Below are positions 1 through 8,606 of a DNA stretch of 64,000 nt, piece by piece. A program made the position numbers and the translations under genes. The notes below the pieces were generated by a model that saw only the letters and a program-made list of their open reading frames with translations, was not told where the DNA came from and did no database searches. The stretch's first letter is position 1. Each line of letters begins with the position of its first letter. Source of the DNA: JASMHC01 sp964453855 (lineage in GTDB: Bacteria; Pseudomonadota; Alphaproteobacteria; Rhodobacterales; Rhodobacteraceae); the NCBI GenBank assembly GCA_964453855.1, contig CAYVRN010000005.1:1-64000 (forward strand), written 5' to 3'.

Positions 1-176
1 ACCTTTTCCGCCCCGTGACCTACAACCACAACAATACGTTCCGGTGTAAGCTCATCAGCCGAACGGATCGCATGTGACACAAGCGAAGCGCCAGCGACCT
101 CGTGCAGAACTTTCGGAAGTGCGGATTTCATCCGCGTTCCTTGACCAGCGGCCAGGACAATCAGTGATAAACGCAT
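1..176 (-). CDS. glmU: GlmU N-terminus (partial): UDP-GlcNAc pyrophosphorylase / glucosamine-1-P acetyltransferase
   Basis: Only the first 58 codons lie in the window; the gene runs off the left edge. The visible residues hold the nucleotidyltransferase signature LAAGQGTRMKSALPKV (residues 8-23), the Rossmann-like uridylyltransferase loop of GlmU, followed by a GHGAEK stretch as in the family. The full enzyme acetylates glucosamine-1-phosphate and makes UDP-GlcNAc in the cytoplasm for peptidoglycan and LPS synthesis. The ATG at 174-176 starts directly at the conserved MRLSLIVLAAG. A related sugar-nucleotide pyrophosphorylase is possible, but the KSALPKVLHEV run is very GlmU-like. Confidence 0.88.
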   Translation of the reverse strand, partial: MRLSLIVLAAGQGTRMKSALPKVLHEVAGASLVSHAIRSADELTPERIVVVVGHGAEK

Positions 177-339
177 ATTCAAATCAGTGCTCAATTAATT
201 CCCACCCCGTCTAACTTGATTAACGAGCATTTCCCAGCCTTGTTTTCCTGACCCTTCTCTTGCCTGCAAACGTCGAAGACCCCAAGGCACATTTGGTTTC
301 AAACCTGTAACACCGACCTTTTTTGGTGGATTATCGCCG

Positions 340-738
340 TCAAACCGTGTTCGCAATCTCGATCAGGTTCTTGTCCGGATCACGGATATAGATTGATCGG
401 ATTGGCCCCATCGCACCTGACCGCGCAACCGGTCCCTCAATCACCGCAACGCCATGGTGATCCAAATGACCCTGCCAATCTGATAACTCGGTATCCGATA
501 GAAAACACAAATCAGCCGATCCGGGCACGGGCGTTTCAGCATGGGGTTTAAACTCCGACCCGCTTTCATGCAGGTTGATTTTCTGTTGACCGAAGGACAA
601 AGCCCATCGAACCGTTCCGTCTGCGGCCGGAAACTGTTTTGCGTTCATCCCCAAAACGCCCTGATAAAACGCGACTGTTTCATCAATAGAGCGCACCGTC
701 AGCACCAGATGGTCCAATGACGTCAGTTTTGGTGGCAT
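340..738 (-). CDS. VOC (glyoxalase/dioxygenase-superfamily) protein
   Basis: A 132-residue single vicinal-oxygen-chelate domain. LDHLVLTVRSIDETVAFY (about residues 7-24) is the first beta-alpha-beta unit with the metal-ligand His; the C-terminal RDPDKNLIEIAN supplies the usual acidic ligand. It resembles the GLOD5 / 'VOC family virulence protein' branch, whose substrate is unknown. The start was placed at MPPKL because GAGGT sits 7 bases upstream and the domain begins there; a longer frame to 852 would overlap the divergent gene at 779. Family call firm, function unassigned. Confidence 0.85.
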   Translation of the reverse strand: MPPKLTSLDHLVLTVRSIDETVAFYQGVLGMNAKQFPAADGTVRWALSFGQQKINLHESGSEFKPHAETPVPGSADLCFLSDTELSDWQGHLDHHGVAVIEGPVARSGAMGPIRSIYIRDPDKNLIEIANTV

Positions 739-778
739 GGTATTTACCTCACACTGTGTTGTTTGATAACCAACCGGA

Positions 779-1573
779 ATGGACACTAACCCGACCATTA
801 CCGACCCGCTAGACCCTGCCCGCGCAAATGCTTTGTGCATCCTTTTGGGCATTGACCAGTACGTCGTCGCGCAGGAACTACCGCCGTTTTTCCACCAGAT
901 CTATTTCTGGGATCCCAAACCCAACGGCGCATTAGGGCGCGACGGGCACCCTGCCGTCGGGCAGGATGGTCTGATCCCCGATCTGGGACTGCCGCGCCGC
1001 ATGTGGGCTGGCGGGCAATTAAGGTTTCAAAAACCACTGGTCGCAGGAGAGCCCGCCCAAAAAACCTCGTCGCTTGAAAGCGCGGAAATCAAGCACGGAA
1101 AACGTGGGCCAATGGGCTTTGTAAAACTGAAACACGAGATCCATCAGAACGGAGAGCTTTGTGTCACCGACCTTCAGGATCTGGTCTACCTGAACGATCC
1201 TGATCCCAGCGCCCCAAAGGTCGCCTCGCTGGACGCCGCGACCGATGAAACGATTTGCCGAACTCGCAGCTTCACATCAACCGATCTGTTCCGCTACTCG
1301 GCGCTGACCTTCAATGGCCACCGCATCCACTACGATCTGGACTACTGCCGCAATGTGGAAGGCTACGACAATCTGGTGGTCCACGGACCTTTGCTGGCGC
1401 AAACCCTGATGCTTTTGGCCAGCGACACGTTCGGCAGCCTCAGCCGGTTCGAGTTCCGTGCCAAATCGCCCGTGATGTGCGGGGAAACGGTTTCGTTCTG
1501 CCAGAAAGACGAATTCCTCTGGGTGCGCGGTGCCGACGGGCGGCTGTGCGTCGAGGCAACCGCCTGCGCCTAA
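779..1573 (+). CDS. MaoC/HTD2-like hot-dog acyl-thioester hydratase
   Basis: A 264-residue double-hot-dog protein. The C-terminal half carries YSALTFNGHRIHYD (about residues 171-184), the hydratase-2 type motif with the candidate catalytic Asn/His, as in HTD2, mesaconyl-C4-CoA hydratase and the FAS1-like dehydratase domain. The N-terminal half has the PLGRDGHP-like substrate-loop region (here GALGRDGHP). It probably hydrates or dehydrates an acyl-CoA (a branched or dicarboxylic type is plausible, inferred only from similarity). Its stop overlaps the stop of the convergent FAD gene by 4 bases. No good Shine-Dalgarno precedes the ATG, so the start is moderately certain. Confidence 0.8.
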   Translation: MDTNPTITDPLDPARANALCILLGIDQYVVAQELPPFFHQIYFWDPKPNGALGRDGHPAVGQDGLIPDLGLPRRMWAGGQLRFQKPLVAGEPAQKTSSLESAEIKHGKRGPMGFVKLKHEIHQNGELCVTDLQDLVYLNDPDPSAPKVASLDAATDETICRTRSFTSTDLFRYSALTFNGHRIHYDLDYCRNVEGYDNLVVHGPLLAQTLMLLASDTFGSLSRFEFRAKSPVMCGETVSFCQKDEFLWVRGADGRLCVEATACA

Positions 1574-2604
1574 AGATTTGCCTCGGGGCGGAAGCTGTCG
1601 GGGATAGTGTCTTTGCCTTCCAAAACCAGATCAGCCATGACCTGCGCCACCTTCGGGGCCATTCCGAAACCTATTTTGAAGCCTCCGTTAGCGACGAACT
1701 GACCGGGCTTGTAGGGATGTTCCCCAATCATCGGGGCACGGGTTCTAGCGCGGGGGCGGACACCCGCCCAGCGTTCGATGACTTTGGACCCTTCGAGCAC
1801 CGGAAACGCCGTGAATGCGCGATCCAGCACGTCATCCAATTGCGCATCGGTCGAGGACGGATCGTCAAACTCGCGCTCGCTGGTGGAGCCAATGGCCACT
1901 GTGCCGTTTTTATGCGGGACGATGTGCAGGGCATCTGCAAAAAGCTGGGGCTTCTCTGCCGCATCAAACGCCAGCAATGCCGACTGCCCTTTGACGCCGG
2001 TCCCAACCAAGCGACCTCGCTGTTCGGACATTTCCAAAAGACCATTGTATCCGGTCGCCCAGATGACTTTGCCCTGATCCGGTGCATCAGTGACCACCTC
2101 AACCCCGCGACGCCTTAATGCCTGCACAATCGATGCCCCCGCCAACCGCGGGAACATGCGTGCGGTCAGCGTGTCGTGGATCAACCACCCCGTCGGAGTT
2201 TGCGGTGCCCAGTCCCCGAACTGATCCGCCTTGCAGACGTTCCACGCGGCCTTGCCTTGCCACAACGTCTTGGCGCTTTCCGCCCGCTGATGTGCCAGCT
2301 CTAAAGCATGATCGTTCGGCACGGGTTGCAAGCGTCCACTGCGAAGGTAGCCGGATGTAAACCCCGAGACCTCATCCACATGCTTCCAGAAATCCTCGGC
2401 CATGATCAGGCTGTCGAACTGAAAGGCTTTCTTCTCGTTCCAGTTTTCGGGGGTGTGTGGTGCCAGTGCGCCAACCAAACCACCGCTAGAGCCGGATCCC
2501 GTACCGTTCGGATCAACAACAGCAACCTTCGCGCCGCGCTCTACACAGGCCCAAGCAATGGACAGGCCGAATATTCCCGCACCCCGAATTGTAACATCAG
2601 CCAT
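1570..2604 (-). CDS. FAD-dependent oxidoreductase (DAO family), MnmC1-like
   Basis: A 344-residue D-amino-acid-oxidase-fold flavoprotein. The dinucleotide loop GAGIFGLSIAW lies at residues 8-18, and the C-terminal RPRARTRAPMIGEHPYKPG with NGGFKIGFGMAP is the second FAD-binding part. It starts 62 bases from, and divergent to, the MnmD gene. In enterobacteria the MnmD methyltransferase is fused to just such an FAD module (MnmC1), which removes carboxymethyl from cmnm5s2U34 in tRNA, so the split halves may work together; a ThiO/DadA-type amine oxidase is the alternative. Start chosen at the ATG preceded by AAGGG 9 bases upstream. Confidence 0.8.
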   Translation of the reverse strand: MADVTIRGAGIFGLSIAWACVERGAKVAVVDPNGTGSGSSGGLVGALAPHTPENWNEKKAFQFDSLIMAEDFWKHVDEVSGFTSGYLRSGRLQPVPNDHALELAHQRAESAKTLWQGKAAWNVCKADQFGDWAPQTPTGWLIHDTLTARMFPRLAGASIVQALRRRGVEVVTDAPDQGKVIWATGYNGLLEMSEQRGRLVGTGVKGQSALLAFDAAEKPQLFADALHIVPHKNGTVAIGSTSEREFDDPSSTDAQLDDVLDRAFTAFPVLEGSKVIERWAGVRPRARTRAPMIGEHPYKPGQFVANGGFKIGFGMAPKVAQVMADLVLEGKDTIPDSFRPEANL

Positions 2605-2666
2605 TGCCAAAACCCTTCCAGCATTTCATGGTCCCGTCAGATTTGTTCTCCTTACGGACTCTGTGG

Positions 2667-3344
2667 ATGCAACACCAGTCGGCCAAGCTTGAATGGCACG
2701 AAAACGGCGTGCCCGTTTCTACACAATTTGACGACCCGTATTTCTCGCTCGAGAACGGCTTGGAAGAAACACGGCATGTGTTTCTGACTGGCAATGACCT
2801 GCCCGAACGGTTTGGCGACGGGTTTCATATCGGAGAGTTGGGGTTTGGTACCGGCCTAAATCTGCTTGCCGCATGGCAGGCATGGATCGAAAGCGGCCAA
2901 AAAGGTCAGCTGCATTTCACCAGTTTCGAGGCATTCCCGATGACTGCCCAAGACATGGCACGCAGTCTGGCCAAGTTTCCGGTCGATCCGGCTTTGGCCG
3001 ACCACCTTCTTACGGCGATGCAGGACGGGCAGACCGAACTGGTCACAGACACGCTGCACTTTCGCATGATTGTCGGTGACGCCCGTCAAACCGTGCCGCG
3101 CCACCAAGACAGTTTTGATGCTTGGTTCCTTGACGGATTTTCGCCTGCCAAAAACCCCGAGCTGTGGCAAGCCGACTTGATGCAGGCGGTATTCGATCAC
3201 ACAAAACCAGACGGATCAGTCGCCACATACACAGCCGCAGGGGCCGTTCGGCGCGCCCTTTCGGATGCCGGCTTTACAGTTGAGCGTATCAAAGGCTACG
3301 GCCGCAAACGTCATATGACCATTGCCAGAAAGTCACCTGAATGA
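2667..3344 (+). CDS. mnmD: tRNA (5-methylaminomethyl-2-thiouridine)(34)-methyltransferase MnmD
   Basis: A 225-residue SAM-dependent methyltransferase. It has the MnmC N-domain hallmarks: AKLEWHENGVPVSTQFDDPY near the N-terminus, GELGFGTGLNLL (SAM-binding loop), DAWFLDGFSPAKNPELW (catalytic region) and the C-terminal TAAGAVRRAL and GYGRKRHM. It methylates nm5s2U to mnm5s2U at the tRNA wobble base. The open frame extends upstream to a TTG at 2604, but the ATG at 2667 matches the usual family N-terminus and leaves room for a divergent promoter. Its TGA overlaps the ATG of the EamA gene (ATGA). Confidence 0.9.
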   Translation: MQHQSAKLEWHENGVPVSTQFDDPYFSLENGLEETRHVFLTGNDLPERFGDGFHIGELGFGTGLNLLAAWQAWIESGQKGQLHFTSFEAFPMTAQDMARSLAKFPVDPALADHLLTAMQDGQTELVTDTLHFRMIVGDARQTVPRHQDSFDAWFLDGFSPAKNPELWQADLMQAVFDHTKPDGSVATYTAAGAVRRALSDAGFTVERIKGYGRKRHMTIARKSPE

Positions 3345-4207
3345 GCAGCACCAATGCCCGACTGGGCGTCATCCTGATGATTGTCACGACCTTCATCTTT
3401 GCCCTGCAAGACGGTATCTCGCGTCATTTAGCAGGGGAATACAACGTGCTGATGGTTGTGATGATCCGCTACTGGTTCTTTGCCGCTTTTGTGATGACCA
3501 TCACCAGCCGCCAAGCCGGTGGGCTGCGCAACGCCGCGCGCACCTCGCAGCCTATGCTTCAAATTACGCGGGCGCTGATCCTTGTGGTAGAAATTTGCGT
3601 CATGGTTCTGGCCTTTACGCTTCTGGGTCTTGTCGAAAGCCATGCGGTCTTTACCAGCTACCCGCTGTTGATTGCCGCGCTGTCCGGCCCTGTTTTGGGC
3701 GAGGCTGTTGGATGGAAACGCTGGGCCGCTATCGGCATCGGCTTCGTCGGCGTGCTGATCATCCTGGAACCCGGCTTTGGGGTGTTTTCACCCGCTGCTA
3801 TCGTACCGCTGATCTCTGCCTTGCTCTTCGCGCTTTATGGTCTGTTAACCCGTTTTGCCGCCCGCAAAGACAACGCCAACACCTCGTTCTTCTGGACCGG
3901 CACCGTCGGAGCCGTGGCCATCACAGCCGTCGGCATCTGGTTCTGGGAGCCGATGACAGCCACAGATTGGGTCTGGATGGCCGCCCTATGTGTGACCGGC
4001 GCAACGGGGCATTTCACCCTGATCAAAACCTATGAAGTGGCCGAGGCCAGCGCAGTGCAACCCTTTGCCTATCTGCAACTGGTCTTTGCGTCCTTCTTCG
4101 GGATCACGTTCTTCGGCGAAACCCTAGAGCTGAACGTCGCCATCGGTGCCGCGGTTGTGGTCTGCGCCGGTTTGTTCACCTTATGGCGCGAGCGCGTAAA
4201 GCGTTGA
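3341..4207 (+). CDS. EamA/DMT-family permease
   Basis: A 288-residue protein of ten predicted transmembrane helices arranged as two EamA repeats (about residues 10-140 and 150-283). It starts inside the mnmD stop (ATGA), so the two are translationally coupled. The drug/metabolite transporter superfamily exports small metabolites across the inner membrane; the substrate cannot be told. Its 3' end overlaps the 3' end of the convergent lytic transglycosylase gene by 27 bases. Confidence 0.88.
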   Translation: MSSTNARLGVILMIVTTFIFALQDGISRHLAGEYNVLMVVMIRYWFFAAFVMTITSRQAGGLRNAARTSQPMLQITRALILVVEICVMVLAFTLLGLVESHAVFTSYPLLIAALSGPVLGEAVGWKRWAAIGIGFVGVLIILEPGFGVFSPAAIVPLISALLFALYGLLTRFAARKDNANTSFFWTGTVGAVAITAVGIWFWEPMTATDWVWMAALCVTGATGHFTLIKTYEVAEASAVQPFAYLQLVFASFFGITFFGETLELNVAIGAAVVVCAGLFTLWRERVKR

Positions 4208-6193
4208 TCCGGCCAGTTCCTCTGAAAACGTGCTGGACGGCGGAGTAATACCCAAACGCGCCCGATATGCAGGCAGGCTTTCCGAAACCCGCATGACGTA
4301 ATTGCGGGTTTCGCGGTAGGGGATCGACTCGATCCAATCGACGATATCCAACCGCGAAGTTCTGGGATCGCCGAAGGTTTCCACCCATTCCGCAGCACGG
4401 TTCGGTCCGGCATTATAGGCTGCCGCGACCAACACCACATTACCGTCGAACCTCTGGACCAATTCGGCCAGATAGGCGCTGCCCAGCGCCGCGTTGTATT
4501 TCCAATCGGTCACCAGACGCTGGTTGTCATCGGGCAAACCCAGCTGTTTCGCCATCTGACTGGCGGTACCGGGCATGAGCTGCAACAGACCTTTGGCTCC
4601 GGCACGGCTGACAGCCTCGGGGTCAAATTCGCTTTCCCGACGGGCAATTGACATCACCAGTTCGGGGCTCACCGGCAGTTTATAGGCGGACATCGGGTGG
4701 ATCGGGAAATAGGCCTCAAGCGACAGCTCGCCCATGCGGACCCCGTGTTTGGCAACCCGCAGCGCCAGATGCGGCTGGTTCATCTGTTCCAGCATCTGGC
4801 TAAGCTTGGTCAGTTCAGTGTCATCCAGAGACTCTGAAAGCTGCACAAAGAACCGTTCTGCCAGATACAGTTCGTCCAAAGCCAGACAAATCAGACCCGC
4901 CTGAAAGGTCGAGGCGCGCGTGAAGGCCGCGCTGCGCCAAGCGTCTTGCGGGATCGAAGCGTGGTTGAATTGCGGCACCCGCCCCAGTGCTTCGGCTGCC
5001 AGCAAGCCGTAAAAGGCGGTGCTGTGTACAGCGGCCTGTTCATAGGCCAAACGGGCCGCATCCTGTTTACCCTGCACGGCATAAGCCCGACCCAGCCAAT
5101 ATCCCGCCCGCGCCAACGAGATCGGACCGTCCACAGCATCCAGCAAATGCGCAAAGTGCCCAACCGCCGTCGCGGGATCGTTCTTTTGCTTCAGGGCCAC
5201 GTAACCCGCGATCCACTCCAGATCGGCATAGTCCGCATCAGGGGTCGTCAGGTGATGGTTGGCGGCCAGTTCATAGGCCAGATCCTCGTGCCCGTCCCAC
5301 ATCAACCCCCGCGCCATATTGCGGCGATCAGCGGCCCAGTACTCGGGCTTGCCCAATGCGGCAGCCGAGACGCTTTGAGTGCGCAACATCTGCTGCGCCT
5401 CGTCGTTGCGCCCGCGCCGCAACCTCCATTTAAACCGCTCATAGGCAAGTCCCGGGTGGTCGCGCAAAGCAGCCGGAACGGCAGCGATAAGCGCATCGAC
5501 GCCGTCTTTGTCATCGCGCAGAGCAAGCCGCGCATTGGCCAGTGCCTGCCACCCGCCATCAACCATTGGCAACAGGCGAGTAACTTCGGGGTGGTTGGCC
5601 TGCCATAACATGCTATCCAAACGTTCGGTCACAAGGGGCTGAATGACAGTTGCAAACTGTTTGGTGATTGCCTGAAACTCGGTATCGCTCATTGGTTGAC
5701 GGACCCACACATCGGAAATCAAACCCGCGGCCTGCTCTTCCCTTCCCGTTCGTCTCAATGACTGCGCCAACAGGATCGCCCCCGTTGGTGTCTGAGGCTC
5801 GGTTTGATCGAAATACGCCAACACCTCGGCCCCGCTACGCCCGACCAACGTTTTCTCGCTGTTCTTTCGCATCAAATCCAGACCAGGCCAATCGGGCCGA
5901 CGGTCTAAAAAGTCTTTGACCTCTTCATAGGTCCCGTGCCCTGCACGCAGGCGGTGCCACTCGATGATATCGCGGGCCATCTGTCCGTCTTGTTCGGCGA
6001 TTTCAAGGGCCATGTCCCAGCGGTACGCCCGCATTTCAACCAAAGCCCGTTCCAGCGCCGGCGTCTGCGCTATCGACGCCCCGGAAAAAACGGTGCACAA
6101 AAGTACCAGAAGACTTAGTAAACCACGCAGAACGACTTGCAATTTCAGCCCCAAATACCGATAGACAGCGCCACCATACCCGCGATGTTCCAT
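4181..6193 (-). CDS. Soluble lytic murein transglycosylase (Slt70-like)
   Basis: A 670-residue periplasmic enzyme. A signal peptide ends near residue 43 (hydrophobic LLSLLVLLCTVF, then GASIAQ). A long alpha-helical superhelical domain follows (about 50-490), and a C-terminal SLT domain has MSIARRESEFDPEAVS with the catalytic Glu, GAKGLLQLMPGTA and AYNAGPNRAAEW. It cleaves the MurNAc-GlcNAc bond with 1,6-anhydro formation in peptidoglycan turnover. The frame is open upstream to 6532, but that part is antisense to dapA; the ATG at 6193 gives the signal peptide. Divergent from dapA. Confidence 0.9.
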   Translation of the reverse strand: MEHRGYGGAVYRYLGLKLQVVLRGLLSLLVLLCTVFSGASIAQTPALERALVEMRAYRWDMALEIAEQDGQMARDIIEWHRLRAGHGTYEEVKDFLDRRPDWPGLDLMRKNSEKTLVGRSGAEVLAYFDQTEPQTPTGAILLAQSLRRTGREEQAAGLISDVWVRQPMSDTEFQAITKQFATVIQPLVTERLDSMLWQANHPEVTRLLPMVDGGWQALANARLALRDDKDGVDALIAAVPAALRDHPGLAYERFKWRLRRGRNDEAQQMLRTQSVSAAALGKPEYWAADRRNMARGLMWDGHEDLAYELAANHHLTTPDADYADLEWIAGYVALKQKNDPATAVGHFAHLLDAVDGPISLARAGYWLGRAYAVQGKQDAARLAYEQAAVHSTAFYGLLAAEALGRVPQFNHASIPQDAWRSAAFTRASTFQAGLICLALDELYLAERFFVQLSESLDDTELTKLSQMLEQMNQPHLALRVAKHGVRMGELSLEAYFPIHPMSAYKLPVSPELVMSIARRESEFDPEAVSRAGAKGLLQLMPGTASQMAKQLGLPDDNQRLVTDWKYNAALGSAYLAELVQRFDGNVVLVAAAYNAGPNRAAEWVETFGDPRTSRLDIVDWIESIPYRETRNYVMRVSESLPAYRARLGITPPSSTFSEELAGSTLYALAP

Positions 6194-6290
6194 GGCACAA
6201 CTCACAAACTTGGCAGAGGGGGTTTGGGCGGCTAGTGTCCGCGCATCGAATCGAAGGCCCGAAGGGGCGCAACAACTCAAGGAGCGTATC

Positions 6291-7163
6291 ATGTTCAAAG
6301 GATCTTTTCCCGCATTGGTCACGCCGTTCAAAGACGGCGAGCTGGATTTGGATACGCTCAAGAAACTGGTAGAGTGGCACATCGACCAAGGCAGCCACGG
6401 GCTGGTTCCGGTCGGCACCACCGGCGAAAGCCCGACGCTCAGCCACCGCGAGCATGAATTGGTCATTGAAGAGGTGGTCAAAGCCGCCGCTGGCCGCATT
6501 CCTGTGATCGCAGGTGCGGGCTCGAATAACACCGTTGAAGGTGTCCGCCTGATCCAGCACGCGGAAAGTGTTGGCGCAGATGCAGCTTTGGTTGTGACCC
6601 CGTATTACAACAAGCCCACCGCTGCCGGTCTGATCGCGCATTTCACCGCGCTGCATGACGCCAGCAACCTGCCGATCGTGATCTACAACATTCCGGGTCG
6701 TTCAGTCATCGACATGAAGCCCGACACAATGGGTGAACTGGCCAAACTGCCGCGTATCATCGGCGTCAAAGACGCCACCGGTGATATTGCCCGCGTTTCG
6801 CAACAGCGCGCAGCCTGTGGTGCGGATTTCGTTCAGATGTCTGGTGAAGACGCGACAGCATTGGGCTTCAATGCCCACGGTGGCGTCGGCTGCATCTCGG
6901 TCACCGCGAACGTCGCACCAAAGCTTTGCGCCGAATTCCAAGAAGCAACCTTGGCCGGTGACTACGCCAAAGCGCTTGAGTATCAGGACCGCCTGATGCC
7001 TCTGCATGAAGCGATCTTTATCGAACCGGGTCTTGCTGGCGCAAAATACGGCCTGTCCCTGCTGGGCATGTGTAGCGAAGAGGTCCGCCTGCCTTTAGTC
7101 GGACTGACCGATGGTACCAAGGCTGCGATCAAAGCAGCGATGCAACACGCGGGCATCCTTTGA
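6291..7163 (+). CDS. dapA: 4-hydroxy-tetrahydrodipicolinate synthase
   Basis: A 290-residue (beta/alpha)8 class I aldolase, the usual DapA length. GTTGESPTL (residues 44-52) and IYNIPGRS contain the catalytic Thr/Tyr, and IIGVKDATGD holds the Schiff-base Lys near residue 161. It condenses pyruvate with aspartate semialdehyde at the entry to diaminopimelate/lysine synthesis, the pathway that LysA (16.7 kb) finishes. The frame is open to 6192, but AAGGAG lies 8 bases before the ATG at 6291 and the family sequence starts there. smpB follows 47 bases downstream. Confidence 0.96.
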   Translation: MFKGSFPALVTPFKDGELDLDTLKKLVEWHIDQGSHGLVPVGTTGESPTLSHREHELVIEEVVKAAAGRIPVIAGAGSNNTVEGVRLIQHAESVGADAALVVTPYYNKPTAAGLIAHFTALHDASNLPIVIYNIPGRSVIDMKPDTMGELAKLPRIIGVKDATGDIARVSQQRAACGADFVQMSGEDATALGFNAHGGVGCISVTANVAPKLCAEFQEATLAGDYAKALEYQDRLMPLHEAIFIEPGLAGAKYGLSLLGMCSEEVRLPLVGLTDGTKAAIKAAMQHAGIL

Positions 7164-7210
7164 ACTGACAACAGCCCGTTTCGTACTGAAGCGGGCAGAA
7201 AACTGGACCA

Positions 7211-7687
7211 ATGGCCAAACCAAAGTCAGACCCAAACTACAAAGTGATCGCGGAAAACCGTCGCGCTCGCTATGACTATGCCATCGAGGACGATCTGGAG
7301 TGCGGCATCATCCTTGTCGGCTCTGAAGTGAAGTCTCTGCGGAAAAACGGCGGCAATATTGCCGAAAGCTATGCCGCCGTCGAAGACGGAGAGCTGTGGC
7401 TGGTGAACTGCTACATCGCCCCCTACGAGCAGGCCAAAACATTTCCGCACGAAGAACGCCGCCGCCGCAAACTGCTTGTCTCGCGCAAGGATTTGGCTCG
7501 CTTGTGGTCAGACACACAGCGCAAGGGCATGACTCTTGTGCCCCTTGTTCTTTACTTCAACCACAAGGGCATAGCGAAACTGAAAATCGGGATCGCAAAG
7601 GGCAAGAAAAACGCCGACAAACGTGCGACCGAAGCCAAACGCGACTGGAACCGTCAGAAGCAAAGATTGCTTCGCCATGGCGAGTGA
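7211..7687 (+). CDS. smpB: SsrA-binding protein SmpB
   Basis: A 158-residue protein that matches SmpB throughout: NRRARYDYAIEDDLECGI, GSEVKSLR, the SY residues in the OB-fold core and the basic C-terminal tail KKNADKRATEAKRDW. It delivers tmRNA to stalled ribosomes in trans-translation. The tmRNA gene itself was not found in the window. It follows dapA in the same direction with a short G-C hairpin lacking a T-run between them. Confidence 0.97.
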   Translation: MAKPKSDPNYKVIAENRRARYDYAIEDDLECGIILVGSEVKSLRKNGGNIAESYAAVEDGELWLVNCYIAPYEQAKTFPHEERRRRKLLVSRKDLARLWSDTQRKGMTLVPLVLYFNHKGIAKLKIGIAKGKKNADKRATEAKRDWNRQKQRLLRHGE

Positions 7688-7748
7688 GGCTTGCCCTTAA
7701 GAGGGGCTGGTTGTAGGCAAGGATTGAACCGAAACTCAGGGGGATTCC

Positions 7749-8606
7749 ATGATGCAGGACGATCCGCAAACACTTGTTTCAACAGATTGGCTGGCGAAAA
7801 ATCTGAAATACCCCGATCTTCGGATTCTGGACGCCTCTTGGTATCTGCCCAACATGAACCGCGACGGTAAGGCTGAATATGACGCCGCACATATCCCCGG
7901 CGCGCGATATTTCGACATCGACGACAATAGCGATCAGCGCTCGGAACTGCCGCATATGGTGCCGCCGGTTGAAAAATTCATGTCCCGCATGCGGGCGTTG
8001 GGCGTGGGCGACGGCCATCAGATCGTTGTCTATGATGGTGCTGGAATTTTCTCGGCAGCGCGCGTCTGGTGGCTGTTCCGCCTGATGGGAAAAAAAGACG
8101 TCGCCGTTTTGGATGGCGGATTTCAAAAATGGGTTGCCGAGGGCCATCCGACCGAAGACATGCCCCCGATCATCCGCGACCGTCACATGACCGTACAGCG
8201 CCACAACGGGCTGGTTAAAGATGTTACGCAAGTTTCATCCGCGGCCAAGTTGAAAGACCACGAAATCATCGACGCCCGCTCGGCAGCGCGCTTTCGCGGT
8301 GACGTGCCTGAACCGCGCGAAGGGCTACGCTCGGGTCACATACCCGGATCGAAGAACGTACCGTTCACCGAGCTTCTGAATGAAGACGGAACCATGAAGG
8401 ATGTCGGCGGGCTTAAGTCCGCCTTTGAAACCGCCGGAGTGGACCTGTCGAAACCTGCTATCACTTCTTGCGGATCAGGCGTAACCGCCGCGATCATCAA
8501 CCTTGCCCTTGAACGCATCGGCAAGAAAGACCACGCCCTTTACGACGGGTCCTGGGCCGAATGGGGGGCCTTCCCCACCCTGCCCGTCGCCACCGGAGAC
8601 ACCTAA
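7749..8606 (+). CDS. sseA: 3-mercaptopyruvate / thiosulfate sulfurtransferase
   Basis: A 285-residue tandem rhodanese protein: an inactive N-terminal domain (about 10-130) and an active C-terminal domain (about 160-280). The catalytic cysteine is C241 in CGSGVTA, the loop type of mercaptopyruvate sulfurtransferases rather than the CRKG loop of thiosulfate enzymes. The domain entry motifs DASWYLPN and IDARSAARFRG are present. It moves sulfur from 3-mercaptopyruvate to thiol acceptors. Two adjacent ATGs (7749, 7752) are possible starts. Its TAA overlaps the ATG of the aminotransferase (TAATG), suggesting coupled translation: the aminotransferase could supply mercaptopyruvate from cysteine. Confidence 0.92.
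   Translation: MMQDDPQTLVSTDWLAKNLKYPDLRILDASWYLPNMNRDGKAEYDAAHIPGARYFDIDDNSDQRSELPHMVPPVEKFMSRMRALGVGDGHQIVVYDGAGIFSAARVWWLFRLMGKKDVAVLDGGFQKWVAEGHPTEDMPPIIRDRHMTVQRHNGLVKDVTQVSSAAKLKDHEIIDARSAARFRGDVPEPREGLRSGHIPGSKNVPFTELLNEDGTMKDVGGLKSAFETAGVDLSKPAITSCGSGVTAAIINLALERIGKKDHALYDGSWAEWGAFPTLPVATGDT

Noticed and set aside
1255..2118. Long plus-strand frame overlapping the hydratase and FAD genes.
   Set aside because: It is antisense or out of frame to two well-supported proteins and shows no domain pattern.
7178..7196. Hairpin between dapA and smpB as a terminator.
   Set aside because: The stem includes a G-U pair and is followed by CAGAAAAC, without a T-run.
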